Assembly (NCBI GenBank): GCA_046290815.1
Contig: JBKBUF010000002.1
Coordinates: 1-64,000, forward strand
DNA length: 64,000 bases
From: JBKBUF01 sp046290815
Lineage (GTDB): Bacteria; Bacteroidota; Bacteroidia; Cytophagales; Cytophagaceae
Reading direction: 5' to 3'
Below the pieces are notes generated by a model. The model did no database searches. It worked only from the letters and a program-made list of their open reading frames with translations, and was not told the DNA's origin. Positions 51,800 through 60,721 of the stretch are shown one piece after another (the stretch's first letter is position 1; every line of letters starts with the position of its first letter). Made by a program: the position numbers and the translations under genes.

Positions 51800-51836
51800 T
51801 TTAAATGGTCTCTCCTTTAAAACAGAGCCATTTAAA
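51800..51836 (-). terminator. Imperfect hairpin after the YdcF-like gene
   Basis: TTTAAATGG-T-CTCT pairs with AGAG-CCATTTAAA (51800-51813 with 51824-51836). There is no clean T run, so termination is only possible. A palindrome AACGATCGTT follows at 51835-51844. Confidence 0.45.
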
Positions 51837-51844
51837 CGATCGTT

Positions 51845-52522
51845 CTATGAACGGAGCTTTCGATTTTTTCTGATAATTTTCCTGACTTTATTGCCCCTTG
51901 TACCAAATAAGCGTTTTACAACATTTTCCCTTTCTACAAGTGAAACGAAATTTGGAACCAAGGCTTTTTCCTCCTCAATAATTGGTTCATTCAACTCCAG
52001 TTTAATTAATGTATCATTAACAATAGGTATAAAATCCAGGTCTTTTAATTTGAACTTTTTAGGAAAAGATTTTAAAAAACTGGATTGTGCGGGATGTGAT
52101 GCTAAAGCGATTTTATTCAAACCGTTTTTTTGGGCCATGACATAAGAAAAATATAAATTCTCTGTACTATGTTCTGCCTGTTCTTCGATTAAAATATGCT
52201 CTTTACTTACTCCAAGTTGTTCTGCATACATAGCCATTATCCTGGCTTCAACGTAAGGTGTATATACCGCTGCTCCTGAAAAAATGAGATTCTTCGCAAT
52301 TCCATTTTTGTATAAATAAACTGCCCAGTGAACTCTCTCCTGAACTGTCCGGCTCCAACCTCCTTTCTGATGAGGAAAGCCGGGAATGATTACTGCATCA
52401 TAACAATGATTACATGAGACTTTAAAACATTTTTCAGGATCAGTATAAAATTTGTCGTAATAAACAGAACAGCCTGATAGCAACAATACACTGCAGATCA
52501 AATACAAGCACTTATGATTCAT
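51845..52522 (-). CDS. YdcF-like (DUF218) lipoprotein
   Basis: A 225-residue protein with a lipoprotein signal (LICSVLLLSGC, Cys about residue 18). The body is a DUF218/YdcF domain: DAVIIPGFPHQKGGWSRTVQERVHWAVYLYKNG, NLIFSGAAVYTPYVEARIMAMYAEQLGV, ILIEEQAEHSTENLYFSYVMA and KIALASHPAQSSFL, with the acidic and Arg residues that bind nucleotides in the E. coli protein. Members are linked to vancomycin sensitivity (SanA) and envelope polysaccharide. The last 40 residues are very basic. Divergent from trkH. Confidence 0.87.
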   Translation of the reverse strand: MNHKCLYLICSVLLLSGCSVYYDKFYTDPEKCFKVSCNHCYDAVIIPGFPHQKGGWSRTVQERVHWAVYLYKNGIAKNLIFSGAAVYTPYVEARIMAMYAEQLGVSKEHILIEEQAEHSTENLYFSYVMAQKNGLNKIALASHPAQSSFLKSFPKKFKLKDLDFIPIVNDTLIKLELNEPIIEEEKALVPNFVSLVERENVVKRLFGTRGNKVRKIIRKNRKLRS

Positions 52523-52747
52523 CCTGCGAAAATTAAATATTATCTAAAGATAACCAATAATACTCAGGGATAGGGAATGATTTCTAATCGATTTATAATT
52601 GTTTGAGAATAAATATATTACAGGTAGTTTTAATGGGTGAAATATTAATGTTTGGCAAAGGGTAAATCAATAGTTAAGAATTGATGATAAAAAGTTTCTT
52701 TCAATTAATATAAAAGCTAAATTTAGCACAGTTAAAAGCTCAGGAAA

Positions 52748-54583
52748 TTGCCCAGTTTCAAAGATCGCCTAATTGCAAACATCCTTGACATTCAGGAAAA
52801 GGCAAGAGATGTAAGCAAATCCATAGTAAAAACCACGGACTATCTGCTCATCTATTTGTCCGTACTCGGAATTCTTACTATTGTATACCGTCTCGGTTTT
52901 CCTAAGAAAGATGAAGTTGACATTAAATTAATTTGGATTCTTGAATTTATTGCCGCAACACTTTTTGTAGGGATTTTTATCCGATTTATACTCACCTTCA
53001 ACCTCTCCGAAATTAAGAAGAAACTAGCCACTGAATTTTCTCTGATTGTTGCTTTATTTCTTATCCTTGGTAATCGCTATATTTTTCCGGACTGGTTTGA
53101 AGAGAATATCCCTTTCCTCAGGGTATTCGAAATGAATTTTATTCTTTATTTGGCGATAGTAATTGTATTCCTTGCTGAAGTCACAGGTAAAAGTCTTAAG
53201 TTTTTTACCGTAAGTCTAAATCCTGCCCGTATTTTCATTTATAGCTTTATACTTTTAATTCTTATCGGGACAGGACTTCTACTTCTTCCAAGAGCCACCG
53301 TTAATGGGATTACCATTATCGATGCATTATTTACCTCTACCAGTGCAGTATGTGTAACAGGACTTACTGTAGTGGACACCGAAACTCAGTTTACCGCTAT
53401 GGGGAAGGTAATTATTTTCTGGCTTTTTCAGATAGGCGGATTAGGAATCATGACATTCACGAGTTTTTTTGGCTTCCTTTTTAAAGGTGAATTCTCCTAT
53501 AAAAATGAGTTATTTCTACAATCTATAGTGAATGAAAATAAAATGGATGAAATCTTTAAAACACTTTTAAAGATAATTGTAATTACATTTTCTATAGAAA
53601 TACTGGGCGCAATAATGATTTATTTTTGCATACCCGAACATGTTTTTGAAAGTACAAAAGACAGAATATTTTTCTCCATATTTCACTCGGTATCTGCATT
53701 CTGTAATGCAGGCTTTTCAACTTTTTCCGAAGGGTTATTCCATAATAATTTCAGGTTTAATTACAACTTACAATTGATTATTGCTTTCCTGATAATCATC
53801 GGCGGATTAGGATTTCCTATAGTCTTTAATTTTTACAGATATATAAAACACTATGTTACCAATAAGTGGAAGCAAAAAGTATATCATAAAAATTTTATTC
53901 ATGCACCTAGGATCATTCATCTTAATACAAAACTGGTAGTATTTACCACTATTTGTCTGATTGTGGGAGGAACCATATTTATTTATTTCCTGGAATCAGG
54001 CAATTCCCTGAAAGAACATACTTGGAACGGAAAAATTGTCACGGCTTTTTTCTCAGCTGTTACGCCCCGTACTGCCGGATTTAATGTGATTGATATGACA
54101 ACGTTGATGCCTGCCACTATACTGATTTATCTATTTTTAATGTGGGTAGGTGCCTCCCCTGCATCAACCGGAGGCGGTATTAAAACAACAACTTTTGCTT
54201 TGGCATTTATTAATACTGTAACGGTAGCTCAAGGTAAAGAAAAGATAGAATTGTTCAGAAGGGAGATTTCAGAGGAATCTGTTAAAAGAGCTTTAACGAT
54301 TATCTTCATGTCTACGATTGTAATTGGTTTAGCAATTCTTTTATTAACATTTACAGATCCTGAAAAACGTATGATCAACATTGCTTTTGAATGTTTTTCA
54401 GCTTTCAGTACCGTAGGACTTACCCTTGGTGTTACACCTGAATTGAGTCCTGCTGGTAAATTGATCATTATTGTGGTAATGCTTACTGGCAGAGTTGGCA
54501 TTATTACATTTATCATTGGCTTTGCCAGAAAAGCTAAAGGGTTTATCCATAGATATCCAAAAGAAAATATATTTATTAACTAG
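52748..54583 (+). CDS. TrkH/KtrB-type potassium transporter
   Basis: A 611-residue membrane protein, the ion-conducting subunit of Trk/Ktr potassium uptake. I accept the TTG at 52748 because there is no ATG before the first transmembrane helices. An unusually long N-terminal part (about 170 residues with four hydrophobic helices) precedes the four pore repeats, whose filter motifs are visible: STSAVCVTGLTVVDT, SVSAFCNAGFSTFSEG, AVTPRTAGFNVIDM and CFSAFSTVGLTLGVTP. The Gly of each filter is present. The trkA-type gene follows by 50 bases. Confidence 0.93.
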   Translation: MPSFKDRLIANILDIQEKARDVSKSIVKTTDYLLIYLSVLGILTIVYRLGFPKKDEVDIKLIWILEFIAATLFVGIFIRFILTFNLSEIKKKLATEFSLIVALFLILGNRYIFPDWFEENIPFLRVFEMNFILYLAIVIVFLAEVTGKSLKFFTVSLNPARIFIYSFILLILIGTGLLLLPRATVNGITIIDALFTSTSAVCVTGLTVVDTETQFTAMGKVIIFWLFQIGGLGIMTFTSFFGFLFKGEFSYKNELFLQSIVNENKMDEIFKTLLKIIVITFSIEILGAIMIYFCIPEHVFESTKDRIFFSIFHSVSAFCNAGFSTFSEGLFHNNFRFNYNLQLIIAFLIIIGGLGFPIVFNFYRYIKHYVTNKWKQKVYHKNFIHAPRIIHLNTKLVVFTTICLIVGGTIFIYFLESGNSLKEHTWNGKIVTAFFSAVTPRTAGFNVIDMTTLMPATILIYLFLMWVGASPASTGGGIKTTTFALAFINTVTVAQGKEKIELFRREISEESVKRALTIIFMSTIVIGLAILLLTFTDPEKRMINIAFECFSAFSTVGLTLGVTPELSPAGKLIIIVVMLTGRVGIITFIIGFARKAKGFIHRYPKENIFIN

Positions 54584-54633
54584 CAAGTATTGAGAAACAT
54601 TAAAAGTTTCTTTTATTAAATAAAACTTTAGAT

Positions 54634-55293
54634 ATGAAAGTAATTATAATAGGTCTCGGTAATTTCGGCGCTTCGCTTGGTATAAAACTAACTGAAGCCG
54701 GTCATGAAGTAATTGGTGTTGATACAAGTATCCAAAAAGTAGAATCATTGAAAGATAAGATTACTCATACCATATGCATGGATGTTAACGACACCAATGC
54801 AATAAGCAGTCTCCCACTAAAAGATACCGACCTGGTTGTTGTTGCTATTGGTGAAGATGTAGCTTCCTCACTAATGGCCACTGCAACCCTTAAGCAGTTT
54901 AAGGTGAAGAAGCTTATGAGCCGAAATATTAATCCTATGCAGAAAAATATTGTAGAGGCGATCGGAGTAGACGAAATTGTTAGTCCTGAAGAAGATTCTG
55001 CAGAAAGGCTTGCTAAAAAACTTGAACTTAAAGGTGTTGTAGACTCCTATGCGATTTCGAAAGAATACAGCATACTTGAAATTAAAGTACCTGAAAGGTA
55101 TGTTGGCAAGACTATCGAACAATGCAGGTTCAGGGAAAAATATAATGTCAATATTGTTACCATCATAAGAAAAGACAACGAAGATAAGAAACAGGGTGAT
55201 GTGCTGGGTGTAGTTAGTCCATCGACTGTTTTGGAAAAACGCGACATTCTGGTGATTTTCGGCCACCTTAAAGATATGCAGAGGCTGCTGTAA
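54634..55293 (+). CDS. TrkA/KtrA regulatory subunit
   Basis: A 219-residue cytoplasmic RCK protein that gates the TrkH channel encoded upstream. RCK_N (about 1-130): VIIIGLGNFGASLGIKLTEAGHEVIGVDTS, the nucleotide-binding GxGxxG and following Asp, and VVVAIGEDVASSLMATATLK. RCK_C (about 140-219): YSILEIKVPERYVGKTIEQC. Single-RCK length, as in KtrA, not the double TrkA of enterobacteria. Its stop codon (55291-55293) directly abuts the stop of the convergent T9SS gene. Confidence 0.95.
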   Translation: MKVIIIGLGNFGASLGIKLTEAGHEVIGVDTSIQKVESLKDKITHTICMDVNDTNAISSLPLKDTDLVVVAIGEDVASSLMATATLKQFKVKKLMSRNINPMQKNIVEAIGVDEIVSPEEDSAERLAKKLELKGVVDSYAISKEYSILEIKVPERYVGKTIEQCRFREKYNVNIVTIIRKDNEDKKQGDVLGVVSPSTVLEKRDILVIFGHLKDMQRLL

Positions 55294-57381
55294 TTATTTT
55301 AAAATTGATACATTGCCGGACATCTGAGGAAATTCAGGTTCGTTCAAATGAAGTACATAATAATAAGATCCTACAGTACAGGGACTGCCATTACGTGTTC
55401 CATCCCAAGACTCCGGATAGCCGGGTATGCTTTGAAAAACCATTTCTCCCCATTGATTATAAACAGTCAGGATGCTGTTGTTGAAAAAGTCTATATTCTG
55501 AATTTCAAACCTGTCGTGAATGCCGTCTCCATTCGGACTGAAAACATTAGGAATGATCACGTCTTTAAAAACAGATAACATCATTTCGTCGATTGCATAG
55601 CAGGATGGAAAATCTGCATGAGCAACTTTTATAGAATAATATTCCCTGGGCACTGTTGGAGTAACTACAGTGGAGATATTGGATGGAGAGTGAATAATAC
55701 CGGCACCTAAACTTGAATTCCATTGATAGGAAAACGGCCCTTGTGAACTTCCGCGTCCGTCTAGAAACACATCCTGATATTCATCTACCCGTATGTTTCT
55801 GCCCGCATCTGCAACAGGTTTAGCTCTTACGCTCAAATTATAATTATCAGTAAATATTATTGTTCTGCAACCTCTTGCTTCGATGTTGATTATATTATTT
55901 CCTGTTTGCAAAGCCGTTGATGGAACATTGAGGGTGACATTATTCCCGTTACCTTGTGCGGGAGCTGAAATGTAATTGCTAATATTATCTTTATAAACCT
56001 GATAGGTAATTCCCGGTTGGGAATCTAATATCACAACTGTCCCATTATTTGATTCACAAATTTCAGGAACCTCGACAGTTTTCTCAACAGGCCCTTCTGT
56101 CACATTGACAATTGAAGAAGCTGATGTAATACAAACACCGTTTAGATAAGTTGGGCCTGTTACAGTAACACTGTAGTTTCCTCCGGTACTGACTGTAATC
56201 GCTGCTGAATTACCAGGGTTAGGTTCGCCAGCAGGGACTGTCCAGGAATAAGAAATAGCCGGAGATGTTGAAGGTTGCGGTGTAGCATCAATTGTTACTG
56301 CTTCCGGACTACATAATTCATAATCGGAAAGCTGAAGGTCGAACTCATTGTTAATCTCAACCTGAGCACTTACAGCACATCCATTTTGAGGATCTTCCAC
56401 ACAAACACGATATGTACCGGTGCGATTCAGTGTGTAGGTAGATGTATTTGCTCCTGTTATCTGAACCTGATGGTCATCATCGCCATAATACCATTTAAAA
56501 CTTGTACCTGCAGAAGGATTATGATAATTGGAATTTAATGTGATGTTGCCCGTTCCTTCGCATATTGATTTTGTTTCATACCCAAAGTCAGGCTTTTTAT
56601 TGGCAATTAGATTCTGGCAACTGTTGATGAAAGAAATATCGTCAATCACAACATCAAGTCCACTGGCTCCCCCTTCAACATTAACAAATTCCATCTGAAT
56701 GTCTACTTTATTGTAAATTCCTGATGGAGTCCATGCAGCATAAATCTGGGTCCAGTTCATGAGTCCTTCCGGAGATCCTATTGCAGGAAGAGTTTGAATG
56801 CCTGCAGCATCTATCATACCATTGGAAGCAAGATATGGAATAATGGTTACTTGTATTACAGGAGGTGTTCCCTGTGCAGTAAAGTTAGCGACCCAGGCAG
56901 AAAAGTAATATATCTGTGAAGGATAAATATTTACTGTTTGCTTCCATGCAATTGGTTTTCCTCCGGGATTAATATTGCTTTCAGTCTGAATATTCAGGTC
57001 GACAAATAATGCATATCCTCTGCCTACAATTCCTGTGGTGTGATCTTTAAAATTTTCTCCCCCCCCATAAGTCATGGCCCAATAGGTATTATTGACAAAG
57101 TTTCTACCTGAGCAGGTAAAATTTTCAGCTCTGACTATTCCCGCCCTGTCACCTACTCCGTACATGCAGGACACAGTGGGATAATTTGGTCTCATACCAA
57201 GCCAGGTAAAATCTGTTGTAAATCCCGGAGGTGTCTGTGAGTACCCCAATTCAAAATTACCGTTAAACACCGCTTCTTTCACCGGCACAGGGGTACATTG
57301 CGCCGATAATCTGGGAGTAAAATAAATGCAGGCACAATAAAAAAAAATAATTGCGACAACCAGTTTGATAAAATGCATCAA
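55294..57381 (-). CDS. Surface protein with type B T9SS sorting domain
   Basis: A 695-residue exported protein (signal ends PRLSAQC). Residues about 35-255 form a lectin-like beta-jelly-roll (VFNGNFELG...YALFVDLNI...VDIQMEFVNVEGGASGLDVVIDDISF). Ig/PKD-like domains follow (SFKWYYGDDD, YRVCVEDPQNGC, YSWTVPAGEPNPG, VTGPTYLNGVC, FSYQWNSSLG). The last 85 residues are the gliding motility-associated type B sorting domain: PNVFSPNGDGIHDRFEI, LTVYNQWGEMVFQS, WDGTRNGSPCTVGSYYYVL. Exported by the type IX system; probably an adhesin or matrix protein. Confidence 0.9.
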   Translation of the reverse strand: MMHFIKLVVAIIFFYCACIYFTPRLSAQCTPVPVKEAVFNGNFELGYSQTPPGFTTDFTWLGMRPNYPTVSCMYGVGDRAGIVRAENFTCSGRNFVNNTYWAMTYGGGENFKDHTTGIVGRGYALFVDLNIQTESNINPGGKPIAWKQTVNIYPSQIYYFSAWVANFTAQGTPPVIQVTIIPYLASNGMIDAAGIQTLPAIGSPEGLMNWTQIYAAWTPSGIYNKVDIQMEFVNVEGGASGLDVVIDDISFINSCQNLIANKKPDFGYETKSICEGTGNITLNSNYHNPSAGTSFKWYYGDDDHQVQITGANTSTYTLNRTGTYRVCVEDPQNGCAVSAQVEINNEFDLQLSDYELCSPEAVTIDATPQPSTSPAISYSWTVPAGEPNPGNSAAITVSTGGNYSVTVTGPTYLNGVCITSASSIVNVTEGPVEKTVEVPEICESNNGTVVILDSQPGITYQVYKDNISNYISAPAQGNGNNVTLNVPSTALQTGNNIINIEARGCRTIIFTDNYNLSVRAKPVADAGRNIRVDEYQDVFLDGRGSSQGPFSYQWNSSLGAGIIHSPSNISTVVTPTVPREYYSIKVAHADFPSCYAIDEMMLSVFKDVIIPNVFSPNGDGIHDRFEIQNIDFFNNSILTVYNQWGEMVFQSIPGYPESWDGTRNGSPCTVGSYYYVLHLNEPEFPQMSGNVSILK

Positions 57382-57441
57382 AGCCCCTTCAATAAATGGA
57401 AATTGTATTGTAATTAGATTTACAAATTAGTAAAAAGGAAG

Positions 57442-57481
57442 GAATAAAAAAAACAGGCTGCTCCGGTTAGAGACAGCCTGT
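57442..57481 (-). terminator. Terminator of the DUF4397 gene
   Basis: ACAGGCTGCTC (57453-57463) pairs with GAG-A-CAGCCTGT (57470-57481) around a 6-base loop; on the minus strand the stem is followed by eight T. It lies 22 bases past the DUF4397 stop. Confidence 0.9.
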
Positions 57482-57502
57482 AATAAATTATAGCAGAAAT
57501 AA

Positions 57503-58555
57503 TTATTTTAATACTGAAATCTTCATACAACCGGTTTTTTCCGTTGATTGGATTTTTAGAATGTATTCTCCGGCGTTAAGGTTTGATATATCCACAGGGA
57601 AATTATTAACTCCTTCATGAAGGAATATAATTTTTTCAGCATCCATTGCTTGTCCATATAGATTTAGGACCTGTAATGTTGCTTCAGCAGCATTGTTATT
57701 AGTGATCTCAACTGAGAGATTTTGAGTTGCAGGCACCGGATAAGCTTTCAATTCCGTAAATGCCAGGTCTTTTTTTGTGGAAGCAATAATCAGATCATTA
57801 AGAGGACCTGTAGATCCGTTAGGTAGTGCATAATACACATCCATAGCTGTCCCGTTATTATTACTCGCCGGATTTCTGAAACCGGAAGCGAAAATTACGA
57901 TACCTTTACCTGCAAGTTCTGAAAGGTCGGCATTGTAAGTTTCTATTGTTGTTGTTCCTGAATAATCTGTTACAGTAAATGTATAGGCCTGTGGTTGTAC
58001 CACTTTGTATCCACCGTTATGTCCGAAACCGACATTGTTGGCAATCGTTCCGCCTCCATTGTCAACCATAACTTTCACGATTGGTAAGTCGGTAGAACCA
58101 TGAAGGAAGTCCACCTCTACTGTAGCAGGGTCGTTAGCCATCTCTTTTGCTGCAAAGTTATTATGGAAATTTAGCTGAATATCACGGCCGTCAGGATTAG
58201 CTGCGTACCCTGAGCCTGAAACTCCGCCGATCATGGCGACATTTCTTGTGCTTGCCACGAAGGTATGGGTAAATGATTTTACAATATCACCTGCTCCTGT
58301 ACTATTTCCCGGTGCCAGTCCTACAGTTACAGGTGTACCTGTGGTGACATCTGCATAAGGTGTAGCGCCTCTGAATGGAAGATCATCTGCTATTTTATTA
58401 CCGTCAATATATATATCCACGGTCGCATATGCAGGATCTGCAGAGCTGTGAATTATTTGCAATCTTGCATTTTGAGCAAATCCATCAGTAAAAGAAAAAC
58501 TATAAAGAGCTGAGATAAAGATAATTCTTTTGAAGAAAGTAAATGTTTTTTTCAT
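57503..58555 (-). CDS. DUF4397 protein with type A T9SS sorting domain
   Basis: A 350-residue exported protein, started at the ATG at 58555 so that MKKTFTFFKRIIFISALY is the signal peptide (cleavage after GFAQ); the upstream ATG at 58579 adds eight residues before it. Residues 30-250 are two DUF4397 modules: LQIIHSSADPAYATVDIYIDG and VEVDFLHGSTDLPIVKVMVDNGG, beta domains often found in secreted proteins. The last 75 residues are a type A sorting domain (LKAYPVPATQNLSVEI, LQVLNLYGQ, LNAGEYILKIQSTEKTGCMKISVLK). Secreted by the type IX system; biological role unknown. Confidence 0.9.
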   Translation of the reverse strand: MKKTFTFFKRIIFISALYSFSFTDGFAQNARLQIIHSSADPAYATVDIYIDGNKIADDLPFRGATPYADVTTGTPVTVGLAPGNSTGAGDIVKSFTHTFVASTRNVAMIGGVSGSGYAANPDGRDIQLNFHNNFAAKEMANDPATVEVDFLHGSTDLPIVKVMVDNGGGTIANNVGFGHNGGYKVVQPQAYTFTVTDYSGTTTIETYNADLSELAGKGIVIFASGFRNPASNNNGTAMDVYYALPNGSTGPLNDLIIASTKKDLAFTELKAYPVPATQNLSVEITNNNAAEATLQVLNLYGQAMDAEKIIFLHEGVNNFPVDISNLNAGEYILKIQSTEKTGCMKISVLK

Positions 58556-58640
58556 AAAATACACTTTTAGGTTATGCAATAGTCGAAAAAATAACCCTCG
58601 CCGTGTTTTTATGTTTAAAAGAAATTACAAAAAATAAATC

Positions 58641-59393
58641 CTATAGTTTTTTAACCAGTTTGCCTACTATACCAAGGGTATAATATTTAGCTACATTTTT
58701 TATATAACGGCTAAAATCGTGTGACGCGTGATCATTGGCCGAATCTGATATAGTTCTGACAATAACGTATGGCTTATTGTATTCATAACAGATCTGTCCA
58801 ACTGCTCCCCCTTCCATCTCAACAGCAAGCACCTGAGGAAGGTCATTTCGTATTTTTTCCAGCTGTGCAGCAGAACCTATAAACTGGTCACCGCAGCAGA
58901 TTTGCCCGCAATATACTTTGGGTTGATGCAACGAAAATTCTTCAATGTCTTCTTTATGAATATATCGGGAGAAATCTTCAGACAGGAACTCCCTGCAACT
59001 TTGAAGTGCCTTTTGTACCAAATCATCATCGCAGGAGAAAAACCCTTTTTCCAGTAGAGGTGCTTCAAACTGCGGCCATAAAGGTCTTGCATCCAGATCA
59101 TGCTGCATAGCTTCTGTGCCTACTACGATATCTCCAAGATTTAAATTTGTGGCAATACCCCCTGCTACGCCGGCAACTATCAGTCTGTCCACATTAAATT
59201 TCTCAAACATTACAGCTGCAGTTACCGAAGAAGCTACTTTACCTATTCTGGATAGTGCTACTATACATTCCTTTCCATAAAATTCTCCACGAAAAAATTT
59301 CCTTCTTCCGGATTCATAAGTTGAATGGACTGTCATTCTTTCCAGGATCATATCTATTTCTTCAGGCATTGGAGCGAGGATACCGGTAAGCAT
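58641..59393 (-). CDS. 5'-methylthioadenosine/S-adenosylhomocysteine nucleosidase
   Basis: A 250-residue MTA/SAH nucleosidase that cleaves the glycosidic bond of methylthioadenosine and S-adenosylhomocysteine, recycling SAM by-products. Start MLTGILAPMPEEIDMI contains the conserved Glu; SRIGKVASSVTAAVMF, AGVAGGIATNLNLGDIVVGTEAMQHDLDA, GDQFIGS, AVEMEGGAVGQICYEY and the catalytic Asp in VRTISDSANDHA are all family motifs. Slightly longer than the E. coli enzyme (232). The start is followed upstream by heptad repeat. Cytosolic. Confidence 0.95.
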   Translation of the reverse strand: MLTGILAPMPEEIDMILERMTVHSTYESGRRKFFRGEFYGKECIVALSRIGKVASSVTAAVMFEKFNVDRLIVAGVAGGIATNLNLGDIVVGTEAMQHDLDARPLWPQFEAPLLEKGFFSCDDDLVQKALQSCREFLSEDFSRYIHKEDIEEFSLHQPKVYCGQICCGDQFIGSAAQLEKIRNDLPQVLAVEMEGGAVGQICYEYNKPYVIVRTISDSANDHASHDFSRYIKNVAKYYTLGIVGKLVKKL

Positions 59394-59400
59394 GTGTAGT

Positions 59401-59528
59401 AATGTTGAATGTTAAATGATGAATGTTAGTGAGGCAAATATAAACTTTAAACTCTAAACTTGTAACATTAAACTTTCAACTTTCAACTCTAACCTTTGAA
59501 CTTTATACTTTAAACTTTTAACTTTAAC
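59401..59528. repeat. Heptad repeat array between the MTA nucleosidase and mscS genes
   Basis: Four units of AATGTTG type (59401-59428) and, after a 16-base spacer, twelve consecutive 7-base units (59445-59528): CTTTAAA, CTCTAAA, CTTGTAA, CATTAAA, CTTTCAA, CTTTCAA, CTCTAAC, CTTTGAA, CTTTATA, CTTTAAA, CTTTTAA, CTTTAAC. The array ends three bases before the mscS ATG and eight bases upstream of the nucleosidase ATG, so it forms the whole divergent intergenic region. Confidence 0.9.
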
Positions 59529-59531
59529 CTC

Positions 59532-60608
59532 ATGAATGACTATACTGAAATTTCAGAAATTGCTTCAGGACAGCTGTATAATCTGCTTATTTTTTCAGGT
59601 TCTGCATTAGCAGGGTTAATAGCGGGTACAATTCTATTTAATGCAGCGAAGCTTTTTCTTAAAGAAATAAAAGATGCCTCGCTTACATTAATCAACAGGC
59701 AGTTCAGGTTCGCACTCCAGATACTTTTTGTTGTGGCTGCCATGAATCTTGCGCTTCCATTCACCACCTGGCATGAACGTCTTGAGTTTTATATACATAA
59801 AATTCTTTACATTGCCCTGGTACTTTCTTTTTCATTTCTGATGATGAGAATTACCGGTTTTATAAAAGCATTGCTTTATATAAAATTTGACATTACATCT
59901 GCAAACAACCTAAGTGAAAGAAAAGCCAGGACTCAGATAGATTTTCTTCAAAAATTAACTTCTGTAATCATTTTCTTTATAGCTCTGGCAATTATCTTGA
60001 TGAGTTTTGACAGGGTAAGAGAATTAGGAACAAGTATTCTGGCGTCAGCCGGTATTGCAGGTATTATTATAGGTTTTGCTGCTCAAAAATCACTGTCAAA
60101 TTTACTGGCAGGTTTTCAAATTGCATTTACCCAACCGATAAGAATTGATGATGTTGTTGTCGTAGAAAATGAATGGGGACGAATAGAAGAGATTACGCTG
60201 ACTTATGTAGTGGTGCGCATATGGGACATGAGAAGATTAATTCTTCCTATCTCCTATTTTATTGAACGACCCTTCCAAAACTGGACAAGGGCCAGTTCAG
60301 ATATTCTTGGTTCTGTTTTTCTTTTTACAGATTACACATTGCCTATAGAAGAGCTGAGGAATGAGCTGAAAAGGATTCTGGAAAATGATGACAATGGCTT
60401 GTGGGATAAAAATGTCGGAATTATTCAGGTGACTGATACTACTGATAAATGCATGCAGTTAAGAGTATTGGTAAGTGCGAATAGTTCTTCCAATGCATGG
60501 GACCTCAGATGTATTGTAAGAGAAAAGCTAATAACTTTTATTCAGAAAAGTTATCCTGGTTGCTTGCCGAAGAACAGGAATGAAGTGAAGCAGATTATTG
60601 AGAATTAA
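59532..60608 (+). CDS. MscS-family mechanosensitive channel
   Basis: A 358-residue membrane protein. Four transmembrane segments: about 15-40, 62-85, 95-115 and the pore-lining helix. The MscS core is clear: ILASAGIAGIIIGFAAQKSLSNLLAGFQIAFTQPI (residues about 168-202, read as ASAGIAGIIIGFAAQ and LAGFQIAFTQPIRIDD), then the beta domain VVVENEWGRIEEITLTYVVVRIWDMRRLILP. Acts as an osmotic safety valve in the inner membrane. Longer than E. coli MscS (286) by an N-terminal helix pair. Flanked on both sides by heptad repeats. Confidence 0.92.
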   Translation: MNDYTEISEIASGQLYNLLIFSGSALAGLIAGTILFNAAKLFLKEIKDASLTLINRQFRFALQILFVVAAMNLALPFTTWHERLEFYIHKILYIALVLSFSFLMMRITGFIKALLYIKFDITSANNLSERKARTQIDFLQKLTSVIIFFIALAIILMSFDRVRELGTSILASAGIAGIIIGFAAQKSLSNLLAGFQIAFTQPIRIDDVVVVENEWGRIEEITLTYVVVRIWDMRRLILPISYFIERPFQNWTRASSDILGSVFLFTDYTLPIEELRNELKRILENDDNGLWDKNVGIIQVTDTTDKCMQLRVLVSANSSSNAWDLRCIVREKLITFIQKSYPGCLPKNRNEVKQIIEN

Positions 60609-60657
60609 GAGTTAAGAATTAAGAGTTAAGAATGAAAAAGGTTGAATGTTGAATGAT
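60602..60657. repeat. Heptad repeat array after mscS
   Basis: GAATTAA, GAGTTAA, GAATTAA, GAGTTAA, GAATGAA, AAAGGTT, GAATGTT, GAATGAT in a strict 7-base period. The first unit contains the stop codon of the channel gene. Confidence 0.88.
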
Positions 60658-60664
60658 ATAAAAT

Positions 60665-60721
60665 AAGGTGTTAATATGTCTAACATGAACACTTTAACAC
60701 CTTAACACTTTAAAACTTTTA
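60665..60721. repeat. 8-base repeats and inverted pair before the coiled-coil gene end
   Basis: CACTTTAA, CACCTTAA, CACTTTAA, AACTTTTA (60690-60721) repeat with a period of 8, not 7. AAGGTGTTAA (60665-60674) is the reverse complement of TTAACACCTT (60694-60703), giving a 10-bp stem with a 19-base loop that could act as a terminator between the convergent genes. Confidence 0.7.

Noticed and set aside
58556..58579. Upstream ATG for the DUF4397 protein
   Set aside because: Eight extra residues before an already complete signal peptide.
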